Assembly: GCF_937898475.1 (NCBI RefSeq)
Contig: NZ_CALEJS010000011.1
Span: 248,001 to 312,000 of the forward strand
Origin: an uncultured Chitinophaga sp.
GTDB lineage: Bacteria > Bacteroidota > Bacteroidia > Chitinophagales > Chitinophagaceae
Reading direction: 5' to 3'
DNA: 64,000 nucleotides
Shown piece by piece: positions 17,692-26,099 of the stretch. Position numbers and translations under genes: made by a program. Numbering within the stretch: position 1 is the stretch's first letter; the number at the start of each line of letters is the position of its first letter. The notes under the pieces are model-generated. The model was not told the origin of the DNA and did no database searches. It saw nothing but the letters and a program-made list of their open reading frames with translations.

Positions 17692-18069
17692 TTATCTCGT
17701 ACAATCTGCTGTCCATGTTCCCTCACTGTTAGATACCAGCATTTTCAGCGTGTTGGCTGTAATGGTGATACCGGTAACGCCATCGCCCACACTGACGTAG
17801 GTATTATCCCCTTCTTTCTGGAATCTTACGCCGCTGATATTCGGAATACCGCTTCCGAAATCAAAGGTGTAAGTATCGTCTACCTTAACCACGGTTACAC
17901 GTCCGTCTTCGTCGTTATGAGACTCCGTTCCATCATTGTAGGTAATCGTTCCATTGTATGTTCCTACAAAAAAATCGTTGTCAGCAGGATCGTCATCCTT
18001 GCTGCATCCAACTGCAAAAACCAGCATAGCAATAAAGAAGATTCCTAAAAGTTTCATGCTCTTTTTCAT
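17692..18069 (-). CDS. Small lipoprotein of unknown function
   Basis: A 125-residue protein with a lipoprotein signal (VFAVGCSKDDDPADN); the Asp-rich stretch after the Cys is typical of surface-exposed Bacteroidota lipoproteins. The mature part is short and beta-rich, with a repeated pattern of TYNGTITYNDG and DDTYTFDFG, like a small lipocalin-type or DUF-type barrel. I do not recognise the family. It is a single-gene unit, closed by a strong terminator at 17631-17667, with its start at 18069 (or 18057, an in-frame Met). It shares no obvious operon with the mannoside locus. Confidence 0.75.
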   Translation of the reverse strand: MKKSMKLLGIFFIAMLVFAVGCSKDDDPADNDFFVGTYNGTITYNDGTESHNDEDGRVTVVKVDDTYTFDFGSGIPNISGVRFQKEGDNTYVSVGDGVTGITITANTLKMLVSNSEGTWTADCTR

Positions 18070-18483
18070 AACCCTTTTTTCACTCTGCTAAAACAAGCAC
18101 TGTGCCAATTACAGCAATACGCGTTTACGTTGATGTACACACAATTTATACAGTTGAGACGGGTGAAATGCTACACGTTCATTCACATGGAGCAACAATG
18201 TGTGAAAAGTTTACTACGCATACCGGCGGCCGCTACTCACATCAGTAAAAAACAAAGGATGCTTAACTTTCATTTAATCCACCCTTAACCTCCACCTAAC
18301 ATCTCCTTACGAAATTCGGTAAGCGAAGGAGGAATAACACCTATGCTTTATTGCCTTCGTGCCCGTTCTCCTTATTGTTTGTTTTTGCTTCCTTTTTTCT
18401 TTTTATCCTACCTTTACAGCTTGCTACGCCGATACACTGCGTAGTAAAAAATTAGTTTACAATCGATACTAGTCTTGTGAAAT
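18070..18483. other. Divergent intergenic region without a gene
   Basis: The 414 bases between the divergently read lipoprotein and DUF2130 genes hold no convincing ORF or RNA gene. A TACCTTTA box (18409-18416) on the plus strand resembles the Bacteroidota -7 element with one mismatch and lies 68 bases before the DUF2130 start. Otherwise I see only pyrimidine-rich sequence (about 18361-18405). Confidence 0.4.
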
Positions 18484-19779
18484 ATGGGAACATCAATTAC
18501 CTGTCCTAGCTGCAAACACCAGTTTGTTATGGAAGATGCATTTGCTGCTGATATTGAAAAGGAAATGCGCGGCAAACTGGAATCTGAGTGGCGTAAACGG
18601 ATGGAAGTACTGCAGGCAGAAAAACAGCAGCTGGCGCAGCAACGCCAGCTGGTGGAGCAGCAAAGGCAGATACAGGAGGAAGAACTGAATAAACGTCTTT
18701 TATCAGAAAAGGAGAAGCTCCAGGCTTCCCTCTCTGAGAATATACGCAAAAGCCTCAGCGCGGATTTTGAAAACCAGCTGCGCATGCTGCAGCAGACCAA
18801 CCAGGAACAGGAAGCCCGCCTGAAGGAGGCCCGCCGCCAGGAACTGGAGTTCCTTCGCCGGGAACAGGAACTGCGCAACAAGGAGGAGGAACTGGAGATC
18901 GCCATGCAGAAAAAAATCCTGGAAGCCCGGAACCAGCTTTCAGAAGTGATCCGTAAGGAAGAAGCAGAACGCAGCCAACTCAGGGAAACCGAATTTCAGC
19001 TGCGCCTCCGCGAAATGGAGAAACAGCTCGAAGATCAGCGTAAACTGGCGGAAGAGATGAAACGTAAAGCCGAACAAGGCTCCACACAGCTGCAGGGAGA
19101 GATCCAGGAGCTGGCCCTCGAAGAGATGCTGAGACAGGCATTCCCATTCGATGAAGTGACGGAAGTAGGCAAAGGCGTAAAAGGGGCAGACTGCATTCAG
19201 ATCATCCGTAACCAGTATGGACAGGATTGCGGCCGTATCATCTATGAAAGCAAACGCACCAAAGATTTCTCCAAAGACTGGGTTGAAAAACTGAAAGCCG
19301 ATATGCGCAGCCAGGGCGCCGATGTAGCCATACTCGTTACACAGGCCATGCCCAAAGATATGGAGCGCTTTGGCGAACGGGAAGGCGTATGGATCTGCTC
19401 CTTCGCAGAAGTAAAAGCCCTGGCCCTCGTACTGCGCGACGGGGTGATCCGCATTGCCGGCGCCCTCAAAAGCCAGGAAAACAAAGGCGACAAAATGCAT
19501 ATGCTGTATAATTATCTTACCAGTAGCGAGTTTGCAGAACAATGGAAAGCCATCCGCGAAGGATTCCTCGCCATGAAAACCTCCATACAGAAAGAACGCG
19601 AAGCCATGGAAAAACTATGGAAAGCCCGCGAAAAACAACTGGAAAAAGTACTGCTCAACGCTGCCCATATCAAAGGCGCAGTAGAAGGCATCGCCGGTAG
19701 CGACTCTGTCGATCTCAAGCTCCTCGAAGATGCGGCAGACGAACTGCTCATGGGCAACGGCGCCGCGCCGGCTGAGTAA
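18484..19779 (+). CDS. DUF2130-family coiled-coil protein
   Basis: A 431-residue soluble protein. The N-terminus has a CPSC pair (residues 8-11) reminiscent of half a zinc finger. Residues about 25-215 are a long charged coiled coil rich in Glu, Gln, Arg and Lys. The C-terminal domain (about 215-425) carries the DUF2130 pattern, including GADCIQIIRNQYGQDCGRI and IYESKRTKDFSKDWVEKLK, a region I would compare with nuclease-like folds (acidic and Lys residues near E-K). Function is not established; DUF2130 proteins are often described as phage- or stress-associated. It stands alone, followed 61 bases later by the HAD gene. Confidence 0.85.
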   Translation: MGTSITCPSCKHQFVMEDAFAADIEKEMRGKLESEWRKRMEVLQAEKQQLAQQRQLVEQQRQIQEEELNKRLLSEKEKLQASLSENIRKSLSADFENQLRMLQQTNQEQEARLKEARRQELEFLRREQELRNKEEELEIAMQKKILEARNQLSEVIRKEEAERSQLRETEFQLRLREMEKQLEDQRKLAEEMKRKAEQGSTQLQGEIQELALEEMLRQAFPFDEVTEVGKGVKGADCIQIIRNQYGQDCGRIIYESKRTKDFSKDWVEKLKADMRSQGADVAILVTQAMPKDMERFGEREGVWICSFAEVKALALVLRDGVIRIAGALKSQENKGDKMHMLYNYLTSSEFAEQWKAIREGFLAMKTSIQKEREAMEKLWKAREKQLEKVLLNAAHIKGAVEGIAGSDSVDLKLLEDAADELLMGNGAAPAE

Positions 19780-19793
19780 CATTATGTTTTTAT

Positions 19794-19801
19794 TAAATTT
19801 G
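19794..19801 (+). promoter_or_regulatory. Bacteroidota-type -7 box before the HAD gene
   Basis: TAAATTTG fits TAnnTTTG exactly, 39 bases before the HAD start codon. A second similar box (TACCTTTA) lies just downstream. This suggests the HAD gene has its own promoter rather than depending on the DUF2130 gene. Confidence 0.5.
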
Positions 19802-19840
19802 TTTTACCTTTACGCTTAACCTGCAAACAGGTATGCTATC

Positions 19841-20455
19841 ATGAAGCAATATAAAACCATCATCTTTGACCTTGGCGCCGTGCTCATTGACTGGAACCCG
19901 CGCTACCTCTATAACAAGATCTTCAGCACGGAAAGCGAAACCGAACATTTCCTTCAGCATATCTGTACCGCAGACTGGAACGAAGAACAGGACGCGGGCA
20001 GAGCACTGGCAGAAGCCACTGAGCTGCTGGTTAGCACCCATCCTCAATATGAAGCCCAGATACGCGCTTACTACGGCCGCTGGAAAGAAATGCTGGGCGG
20101 CGTCATTCCCGGCTCGGTAGAGATCCTCCAGCAGCTGAAAGACAGCCGGCGTTACAAACTCTATGCACTCACCAACTGGTCTAACGAAACATTTCCCATT
20201 GCCCTGGTATCCTATCCCTTCCTGCAATGGTTTGACGGCATCGTGGTATCCGGCCGTGAAAAAATGCGTAAACCATACCCCTCCTTTTACCAGCTCCTGC
20301 TGGACCGCTACGGGGTAAATGCACGGGAAGCACTGTTCATTGACGACAACCTGCGCAACGTCTCCGGCGCCGAAGCCTGCGGTATAGAAAGCATTCATTT
20401 CACCTCTCCCGGGCAGCTAAAACATATCCTCACTGAGAAAGCCGTACTGAGCTGA
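19841..20455 (+). CDS. HAD-superfamily phosphatase (HAD-IA, YihX-like)
   Basis: A 204-residue cytosolic hydrolase. Motif I is FDLGAVLIDW, with the nucleophile Asp and Gly in place of the second Asp, as in the YihX-like subgroup. Motif II is YALTNWS, motif III the Lys of REKMRKPYPSFY, and motif IV FIDDNLRNV. The all-helical cap between motifs I and II fits subclass IA. Substrate is not evident; sugar phosphates such as glucose 1-phosphate are known for the subgroup. It is monocistronic as far as visible. Confidence 0.88.
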   Translation: MKQYKTIIFDLGAVLIDWNPRYLYNKIFSTESETEHFLQHICTADWNEEQDAGRALAEATELLVSTHPQYEAQIRAYYGRWKEMLGGVIPGSVEILQQLKDSRRYKLYALTNWSNETFPIALVSYPFLQWFDGIVVSGREKMRKPYPSFYQLLLDRYGVNAREALFIDDNLRNVSGAEACGIESIHFTSPGQLKHILTEKAVLS

Positions 20456-20740
20456 TCATCTTTCCCAAACCCGTCATAACACACTGATCCCCTGTTCCTT
20501 TAACAAAACTTTAGGAATACATTAACATTTCGTGAATAAACTTCTGTAACAAGCACCCCTCTAATCCGTTGAACGTTAGATGCTTAACCAGCATGTAACA
20601 AAAACCATGATGCAGGCACTTCAATAATACTTTTCTGTCGATCTGTACGCGTACTATTGGCATACTTAGTGTATGACAAATCCAGGTAGAGCACTGATTA
20701 ATATGGGCATTAGCATTAATGAATTAAATACGTGTGTAAT

Positions 20741-21409
20741 ATGAAAAAGGGCAAGAAAAACTTTACAATTGTTAGTGTGAGAAGAAAGGTCTTTTTGGGC
20801 GCCATCGTAGCTGCTGCAGTAATACTATCCCTCGGCAGCTGCCGTAAAGATCCGCTGAACGACATGACAGAAGAAGAATCCCAGATCTATATCACCAACC
20901 GGGATACGACTGCGGATTTTTCCTCCTATACTACTTTCAGCATCGTCGATTCCGTTGCTGTTGCAGGTAATGGCGACACCGCAAGAAGAGCGCTGACAGA
21001 CTATGACAGACAACTGATCGCGGCAGTCAAATCTGCCATGCAGTCAAGAGGGTATACACTGGTGGATAAATCCGCTAAACCCAACCTGGCCATCAACCTC
21101 ACCCGCATCGACGAAACCTTCGCCAGCACCTATTATGATCCGGGTTACTGGTCCGGATGGGGCGGTTACTGGGATCCTTTCTACTGGGGATACCCCGGCC
21201 TGGGTTACTATTGGCCAAGCTACTATACCGTGTACACCAGGGAAAGAGCGGTGTCTATAGACCTGCTGGACCTGCAGCATGCGGAGGCCGACAAGGAAGT
21301 GAAAGTGGTTTGGAACGCCATGTTCAGAGGCGCCGGTGTATGGAACAGCGGCTATATCAACAATATGATCAACGGCGCATTCAACCAGTCAGCTTACCTG
21401 AAGAAATAA
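20741..21409 (+). CDS. DUF4136-family lipoprotein
   Basis: The start at 20741 (222 residues, MKKGKKNFT) is preferred over the ATG 9 bases earlier. A lipoprotein signal ends at LSLGSCRKD. The mature part follows the DUF4136 pattern: an N-terminal DFSSYTTFSIVDS strand, a helix with LIAAVKSAMQSRGYTLVD, and a Gly/Tyr/Trp-rich segment (YDPGYWSGWGGYWDPFYWGY). These proteins are periplasmic or outer-membrane-anchored with unknown function. It is followed 29 bases later by an outer-membrane barrel gene, so the two are probably cotranscribed and may act together at the outer membrane. Confidence 0.85.
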   Translation: MKKGKKNFTIVSVRRKVFLGAIVAAAVILSLGSCRKDPLNDMTEEESQIYITNRDTTADFSSYTTFSIVDSVAVAGNGDTARRALTDYDRQLIAAVKSAMQSRGYTLVDKSAKPNLAINLTRIDETFASTYYDPGYWSGWGGYWDPFYWGYPGLGYYWPSYYTVYTRERAVSIDLLDLQHAEADKEVKVVWNAMFRGAGVWNSGYINNMINGAFNQSAYLKK

Positions 21410-21438
21410 ATCTGTGGTTCACCTAAAAAAAGAAGACG

Positions 21439-22080
21439 ATGAAACGGAATATAATGAAACTGATAAACGTGAAGATCTGGATATTGGCCATTGCCGCATG
21501 CCTGGCCGTACAGGCGGCATCCGCACAGGTGCGCCCACCACTGTCCTTTAATTTTAACTATTCTATAGCGCAGCCACTGGGCGCTGTAAAAAATTATAGT
21601 GACAAGACAAGTTTCAGGGGCTGGCAGGCTGGTTTACAATACATGCTGACCGACCAGGTGGGAGTAGGCATTAAATCCGGCTTCCAGGACTTTTACTACA
21701 GAACGCCGCGCGCCGTGTATCCTACCAAGTCCGGCGATATTTCTGCAGTGCAAACACGTACCTTGCAGGTAATTCCTGTATTGGCCACCGTACAATACCA
21801 GTTCACCAAACCGGATGCAGTTGTAATTCCCTATGCATCACTGGGCCTGGGTGTAGCCAATATGAATTACGAAAAATACTGGGGCATGTTTGTTGACAAG
21901 GACAATAGCTGGCAGTTCATGGCAAGCCCCGAATTGGGTATCAACATACCATTTGGCAAGGCTTCACCGTTATTATTTAACGCGAGTGTGCAATACAACT
22001 ACTCTCCTTACAAATTAGCCGAGATCACCAACTTTAGTACTATACAAGGGAATATTGGGTTGAGATGGCATATCAACTAA
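21439..22080 (+). CDS. Outer-membrane beta-barrel protein (OmpW/OmpA-like fold)
   Basis: A 213-residue protein with a signal peptide (about 1-30, AVQAASAQV) and alternating hydrophobic and aromatic strands ending in NIGLRWHIN, a typical beta-barrel C-terminal strand. No periplasmic peptidoglycan-binding domain follows. It resembles the porin-family barrels common in Bacteroidota; function is unknown. A strong terminator (22115-22150) closes the DUF4136/barrel pair. Confidence 0.8.
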   Translation: MKRNIMKLINVKIWILAIAACLAVQAASAQVRPPLSFNFNYSIAQPLGAVKNYSDKTSFRGWQAGLQYMLTDQVGVGIKSGFQDFYYRTPRAVYPTKSGDISAVQTRTLQVIPVLATVQYQFTKPDAVVIPYASLGLGVANMNYEKYWGMFVDKDNSWQFMASPELGINIPFGKASPLLFNASVQYNYSPYKLAEITNFSTIQGNIGLRWHIN

Positions 22081-22114
22081 AGTTCGTCCATATTCTAGGG
22101 AAGCTGTGAGAGTG

Positions 22115-22150
22115 CGCCCCGGGACATTAACATGTTCCGGGGCTTTTTTT
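22115..22150 (+). terminator. Rho-independent terminator after the beta-barrel gene
   Basis: GCCCCGGGACA pairs with TGTTCCGGGGC (one G-T pair) around a six-base loop, followed by seven T. It lies 34 bases after the stop codon of the barrel gene. Confidence 0.92.
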
Positions 22151-22297
22151 GTTTGAGGTTTGAAGGTAGGTTTGAAGTTCGCCGGCGGTTAAAAAGTTCA
22201 GGACAAGCGCCTCCCGTTATAGCGCAATTTCCTTCCAGGGTAGACAACAGCAGCGAACCTGGAACCTCTAACGAACTTTAAACCTCAAACCTCAAAC
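22151..22297. repeat. GTTTGAR-type heptad inverted repeat at the ApbE 3' end
   Basis: Plus-strand copies GTTTGAG and GTTTGAA start directly after the T-run of the previous terminator (22151-22164, again 22170-22176). On the minus strand GTTTGAG, GTTTGAG, GTTTAAA run from 22297 to 22277, and the ApbE stop codon TGA is inside the first unit. Both arms end in GTTCG. The arms are about 100 bases apart. Confidence 0.75.
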
Positions 22298-23287
22298 TCC
22301 CTTAAACCCCGTACTTCCTGCCACACGAATGTTTCCCTTTTTGTCCTTGTAAATGAAATAGGCCTCCAGGCCGTATTCAGGGTGTTTTTTTATGAAGGCG
22401 AGTGCTTTCTTCACCCCCATTAATATCAGGGCGTTGTCAAAACCATCTGCGGTTATACAATCTTTCGCCAGTACGGTTACACTGATGATGTTATTATGCA
22501 ATGCCTGTCCGCTGTGCGGATCAATAGTGTGGGCAAAACGGGTACCGCCCTGGTCAAAGAAACGGCGGTAATTGCCGCTGGTAGCAATGGCTTCATCCTG
22601 CAGGGATACTAATTCCTGAACCGGGTGCTTGTCTCCATGTGCCGCAGGGCCTTCAATCCCCACCGTCCAGTTACGCCCGGCGGCATTGTGTCCGCTGGCG
22701 CGCAGCTCACCGCCTACATCCACCAGGTAATGCCGGATGCCCTGCTGCTCAAGAAAGCGCGCCAGCACATCTACCGTATAGCCCTGCGCGATACCGTTAC
22801 AATCTATTTCCACCCCCGGTTGCCGCTTTATCAGCAGGGAATCTTTTACTTCCAGGTACCGGTGCCCCGTACGCTGTAACAGCTGCCGCAGGGTATCTGC
22901 CGGGGGAATGCCTTTCCAGGCAGGCTTTACTACCCCAAATCCCCAGGCATCCGCCAGGGGTTTGATGGTGATATCAAAAGCGCCCCTGGTAGCCTTGCTG
23001 ACCTCCAAAGCCCGCTTTACCACCGCCTGCATATGGGCATCCATACGGATGCTGTCTCCTGCATTAAAGCGGTTAATCAGTGATCCGGGCCTGTAGAGCG
23101 ACAGGGACTGATCGATCTCTTCAAAAACAGCTTCTATTTGTGGCTGAAGGGAAGCAGTATCATCACGCAGGTACTTAACAATGTAATAAGTGCCCTGCGC
23201 TTTCCCTTCACACACCTGTAAGCGCTGGGCATACGCACAGGTACTACAGCATATAGCCAGAAGAATAAACCCCAAACTTTTCCTCAT
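22292..23287 (-). CDS. apbE: FAD:protein FMN transferase (ApbE family)
   Basis: A 331-residue protein with a signal peptide (about 1-20, CAYAQ). It follows the ApbE pattern: GKAQGTYYIVKY near the mature start, FDITIKPLADAWGFG, VEIDCNGIAQGYTVDVLA, VDVGGELRASGHN, the FAHTIDPHSGQALHN block and TADGFDNALILMG, which carries the Mg2+-binding Thr and Asp. ApbE enzymes attach FMN to Thr residues of flavoproteins such as Nqr and Rnf subunits outside the cytoplasm. No partner flavoprotein gene is adjacent. The start at 23287 lies 60 bases after the acyl-CoA dehydrogenase stop. Confidence 0.94.
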   Translation of the reverse strand: MRKSLGFILLAICCSTCAYAQRLQVCEGKAQGTYYIVKYLRDDTASLQPQIEAVFEEIDQSLSLYRPGSLINRFNAGDSIRMDAHMQAVVKRALEVSKATRGAFDITIKPLADAWGFGVVKPAWKGIPPADTLRQLLQRTGHRYLEVKDSLLIKRQPGVEIDCNGIAQGYTVDVLARFLEQQGIRHYLVDVGGELRASGHNAAGRNWTVGIEGPAAHGDKHPVQELVSLQDEAIATSGNYRRFFDQGGTRFAHTIDPHSGQALHNNIISVTVLAKDCITADGFDNALILMGVKKALAFIKKHPEYGLEAYFIYKDKKGNIRVAGSTGFKGV

Positions 23288-23311
23288 GCTCCTTTCTATT
23301 CTAAAAAACCA

Positions 23312-23346
23312 GGCAGCTAACCGCTGACAGCCAGCAGTTAACCGCT
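23312..23346 (-). repeat. TTAGCTG-type heptads after the acyl-CoA dehydrogenase gene
   Basis: Two bases after the TGA stop codon, the minus strand runs in 7-base steps (TTAACTG, CTGGCTG, TCAGCGG, TTAGCTG) and ends in CCTGG with six T. A short hairpin (GCTG with CAGC) plus the T-run could also end transcription. Same family as the units at 32949 and 49907. Confidence 0.65.
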
Positions 23347-23347
23347 C

Positions 23348-24526
23348 TCAATGAAATGCATCTATTCCTGTAATATCCATACCGGTGATCAGCAGGTGTA
23401 TCTCATGCGTGCCTTCATAGGTGATCACGCTTTCCAGGTTCATCATATGGCGCATAATGGGGTATTCTCCCGTAATGCCCATACCACCCAGTATCTGCCT
23501 GGCATCCCGCGCTATTTTAGTGGCCATTTCGCAGGAATTGCGTTTAGCCATGGATATCTGCGCCGGGGTTGCTTTGCCCTCGTTCTTTAGCACCCCTAAA
23601 CGCCAGTTCAGCAGCTGCGCCTTGGTGATCTCCGTGATCATTTCTGCCAGCTTTTTCTGTGTAAGCTGAAAACCGGCTATCGGCCGGTCAAACTGGATCC
23701 TTTCCTTTGCGTACCGCAGGGCTGTATCGTAGCAGTCCATCGCCGCGCCCACCACGCCCCAGGCAATACCATAACGGGCAGAAGAAAGGCAGCTTAAAGG
23801 CCCTTTCAGGCCCTTTACACCGGGCAATATATTGGCTTTGGGCACCCGTACATTATCAAATACCAGCTCGCCGGTAGCGCTGGCCCTCAGGCTCCATTTA
23901 CCTTTTGTTTCCGGGGTGCTGAACCCTTCCATGCCACGCTCCACGATCAGTCCCCTGATCTCCCCCTCCTCATTCTTAGCCCATACCACGGCAATATCCG
24001 CAAAGGGCGCATTGGAGATCCACATTTTGGCACCATTCAGCATCACCTCGTCTCCGGAGCTGGTATAATGCGTAAGCATACCCGCAGGGTTGGAACCATG
24101 ATCCGGCTCAGTGAGCCCAAAGCATCCCATCAATTCGCCGGTAGCCAGTTTTGGCAGGTATTTCCGTTTCTGTTCTTCACTGCCGAAAGTAAAGATCGGG
24201 TACATCACCAGGGAGCCTTGTACAGACGCAGTAGACCGTACACCGCTGTCCCCTCTTTCCAGTTCCTGCATCATGAGCCCGTAAGCGATATGGTCCATAC
24301 CTCCGCCGCCGTATTCCGTTGGGATGGTAGGCCCGAAACAGCCCAGCTGTCCCAGCCCCTGGATAATATGGGAGGGAAAGGTGGCCTGCTGGCAATGCTC
24401 TTCTATAACAGGCGATATCTCTTTTTTTACCCACTGGCGTACGGCATCCCGTACCAACCGGTGTTCTTCGGTTAACAGTTCATCCAATGAAAAATAATCT
24501 GGTGACTGGAAAAGGTCTTTCCCCAT
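23348..24526 (-). CDS. Acyl-CoA dehydrogenase, glutaryl-CoA dehydrogenase-like
   Basis: The start at 24526 (MGKDLF) gives 392 residues; the ATG at 24535 is possible. The protein follows the acyl-CoA dehydrogenase fold: N-terminal helices, a beta domain with MGCFGLTEPDHGSNP, and the C-terminal helical domain with YGIAWGVVGAAMDCYDTA and QILGGMGITGEYPIMRH. The catalytic Glu lies in VITYEGTHEIHLLITG, the pattern seen in glutaryl-CoA dehydrogenases, which both oxidise and decarboxylate glutaryl-CoA in lysine and tryptophan breakdown. Substrate assignment rests on this motif only. It is divergent from the YciI gene. Confidence 0.85.
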   Translation of the reverse strand: MGKDLFQSPDYFSLDELLTEEHRLVRDAVRQWVKKEISPVIEEHCQQATFPSHIIQGLGQLGCFGPTIPTEYGGGGMDHIAYGLMMQELERGDSGVRSTASVQGSLVMYPIFTFGSEEQKRKYLPKLATGELMGCFGLTEPDHGSNPAGMLTHYTSSGDEVMLNGAKMWISNAPFADIAVVWAKNEEGEIRGLIVERGMEGFSTPETKGKWSLRASATGELVFDNVRVPKANILPGVKGLKGPLSCLSSARYGIAWGVVGAAMDCYDTALRYAKERIQFDRPIAGFQLTQKKLAEMITEITKAQLLNWRLGVLKNEGKATPAQISMAKRNSCEMATKIARDARQILGGMGITGEYPIMRHMMNLESVITYEGTHEIHLLITGMDITGIDAFH

Positions 24527-24572
24527 GTTGGCCACGTTTTATCAGCAATATAACGATTTACAATTTTAGATG

Positions 24573-24580
24573 TACCTTGG
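24573..24580 (+). promoter_or_regulatory. Putative -7 box of the YciI-like gene
   Basis: TACCTTGG differs from TAnnTTTG by one base and lies 17 bases before the start codon, which gives a leader of about ten bases. Confidence 0.4.
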
Positions 24581-24597
24581 GCCGAAAATAAGGGAGC

Positions 24598-25026
24598 ATG
24601 TCAAGTAAAGTATTCCCGGCACTGTTGTTAGTGGGATTCCTTATTCTGCTGATCGTGTCGTTCAGGCCCTCACATAACCGTTCTGCCAATACCATCACCA
24701 CCGCTGCAGACACCACAAAGGTGGTAATGAAAAAATACTGGATGGTACTGCTGAAGAAAGGGCCTCAGCGCAACCAGGATACCGCCCTTGCAAACCGGAT
24801 ACAGCAAAAACATATTGCCAACATAGAACGCCTGGCAAAATCAGGAAAAATGCTGGTAGCCGGACCCTTTGAAGATGACGGCGATCTGCGGGGCATTTTT
24901 ATACTGGATTGTGCCGATAGTGCCGAAGCAAATGCCCTGGTCAGAACTGATACCGCTATTATCAGCGGCCGCCTGGATTATGAGATCAAAGCCTGGTGGA
25001 CGGCCAAGAACTGTGTCTTTAAATAA
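24598..25026 (+). CDS. YciI-like protein with N-terminal membrane anchor or signal
   Basis: A 142-residue protein. Residues about 5-24 (VFPALLLVGFLILLIVSF) form a membrane segment or uncleaved signal, and the rest (about 46-135) matches the YciI fold, with YWMVLLKKGPQ, LVAGPFEDDG and GIFILDCADSAEANALV. The Asp-rich loop and conserved His-free helix are typical of this dimeric alpha+beta barrel. YciI proteins are normally cytosolic and of unclear function; the exported form is less usual though common in Bacteroidota. It stands alone with a short 201-base gap to the DeoR gene, part of which (25034-25090) is a pyrimidine-rich stretch with no ORF. Confidence 0.8.
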   Translation: MSSKVFPALLLVGFLILLIVSFRPSHNRSANTITTAADTTKVVMKKYWMVLLKKGPQRNQDTALANRIQQKHIANIERLAKSGKMLVAGPFEDDGDLRGIFILDCADSAEANALVRTDTAIISGRLDYEIKAWWTAKNCVFK

Positions 25027-25227
25027 CAGCCGGTATAACCCCCGCCTACCCTTCATATACCTTCCATACATCCTCCACATACCTCCTACCCTGTACTTTA
25101 TTCCCCTCACAAGATCAATTTGCAGGTCTTTGCAGGCTTTTTTCTATAAGATGCATTTTTCTGCTTGTTTATTTGCGGGTTTCTGCCGACATTAACAGTA
25201 GCAACCAATATCTATATCGTCTTTGTC

Positions 25228-25974
25228 ATGCTAAAAAAAGAACGGCAAGCCTATATATTACGCCAGGTGAACTTGCATAACCGGGTATTGTCGGCCGACC
25301 TTAGCCAGGAGATCAAAGTATCGGAAGATACCATCCGTCGCGACCTGGCAGAGCTGGCAGATATGGGGAAAATAATAAAGGTGCATGGGGGCGCCTTATC
25401 ACAGGGGTATCATTATTCCCTGAACGCACAACAGATCTATTCACTGGATGAAAAACGCAGAATTGCGCAAAAAGCCGCAACACTGATCGAAGACGGCATG
25501 TTTGTGCTGACCACCGGGGGAACTACCATCATCGAACTGGCCAAAGCCCTGCCACCTGATCTGAAAGCTACCTTCTTTACCGTCAGCCTCACGGCCGCAG
25601 TAGAATACATGCGGCATCCCAACATCGAGATCATCCTCATCGGGGACAAGCTGTCAAAGAATGCGCAGATCACGGTAGGCGGAGAAGCACAGGCAAAGAT
25701 CCGGCAGATCAAGGCAGACATCTGCTTTTTAGGCACCAACGCAATCGATACTACGCATGGTCTTACTGAAAATGACTGGGAAGTAATGCAGATCAAAAAG
25801 GCAATGGTCAGCACCGCTCAAAAAGTGGTATCACTCACCATTGCAGAAAAAGTAAACACTGCTCAGCGTATACAGGTATGCGGTATCCACGAGATCCATA
25901 CGCTGATCACTGAATTGTCTCCTGACAACCAGCTGTTAAAAAACTATATAAAGGAGGGGCTGGAAGTAATCTGA
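25228..25974 (+). CDS. DeoR/GlpR-family transcriptional regulator
   Basis: The start at 25228 (MLKKERQAYILR, 248 residues) fits the family; the upstream extension to 25165 has no similarity. The N-terminal winged helix includes VLSADLSQEIKVSEDTIRRDL, and the C-terminal sugar-phosphate-sensing domain has LTTGGTTIIELAKALP and ADICFLGTNAID. DeoR/GlpR regulators repress sugar-metabolism genes until a phosphorylated sugar binds. The SusC/SusD pair starts 126 bases downstream on the same strand, so control of that pair is likely. Its stop codon is part of an 8-bp periodic inverted repeat at 25977-26061. Confidence 0.92.
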   Translation: MLKKERQAYILRQVNLHNRVLSADLSQEIKVSEDTIRRDLAELADMGKIIKVHGGALSQGYHYSLNAQQIYSLDEKRRIAQKAATLIEDGMFVLTTGGTTIIELAKALPPDLKATFFTVSLTAAVEYMRHPNIEIILIGDKLSKNAQITVGGEAQAKIRQIKADICFLGTNAIDTTHGLTENDWEVMQIKKAMVSTAQKVVSLTIAEKVNTAQRIQVCGIHEIHTLITELSPDNQLLKNYIKEGLEVI

Positions 25975-25976
25975 AA

Positions 25977-26061
25977 GTTTAAACATTTGAAAGTTTAAAC
26001 GTTTGAAGCAGACCTCCCACTCAGGTCGCCTTCAAACCTTCAAACGCTCAAACGCTCAAAC
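25977..26061. repeat. Octad-periodic inverted repeat between the DeoR and SusC genes
   Basis: Left arm: four 8-bp units (GTTTAAAC, ATTTGAAA, GTTTAAAC, GTTTGAAG, 25977-26008). Right arm: four complementary units (CTTCAAAC twice, GCTCAAAC twice, 26030-26061). The spacer has its own small stem, GACCT (26011-26015) with AGGTC (26023-26027). The DeoR stop TGA overlaps the repeat edge by two bases. Possible roles are operator, RNA hairpin or terminator-like insulation. Confidence 0.75.
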
Positions 26062-26099
26062 TGTTGACTGTACTGTTCTTTCACATTAAAAACTTGTTT

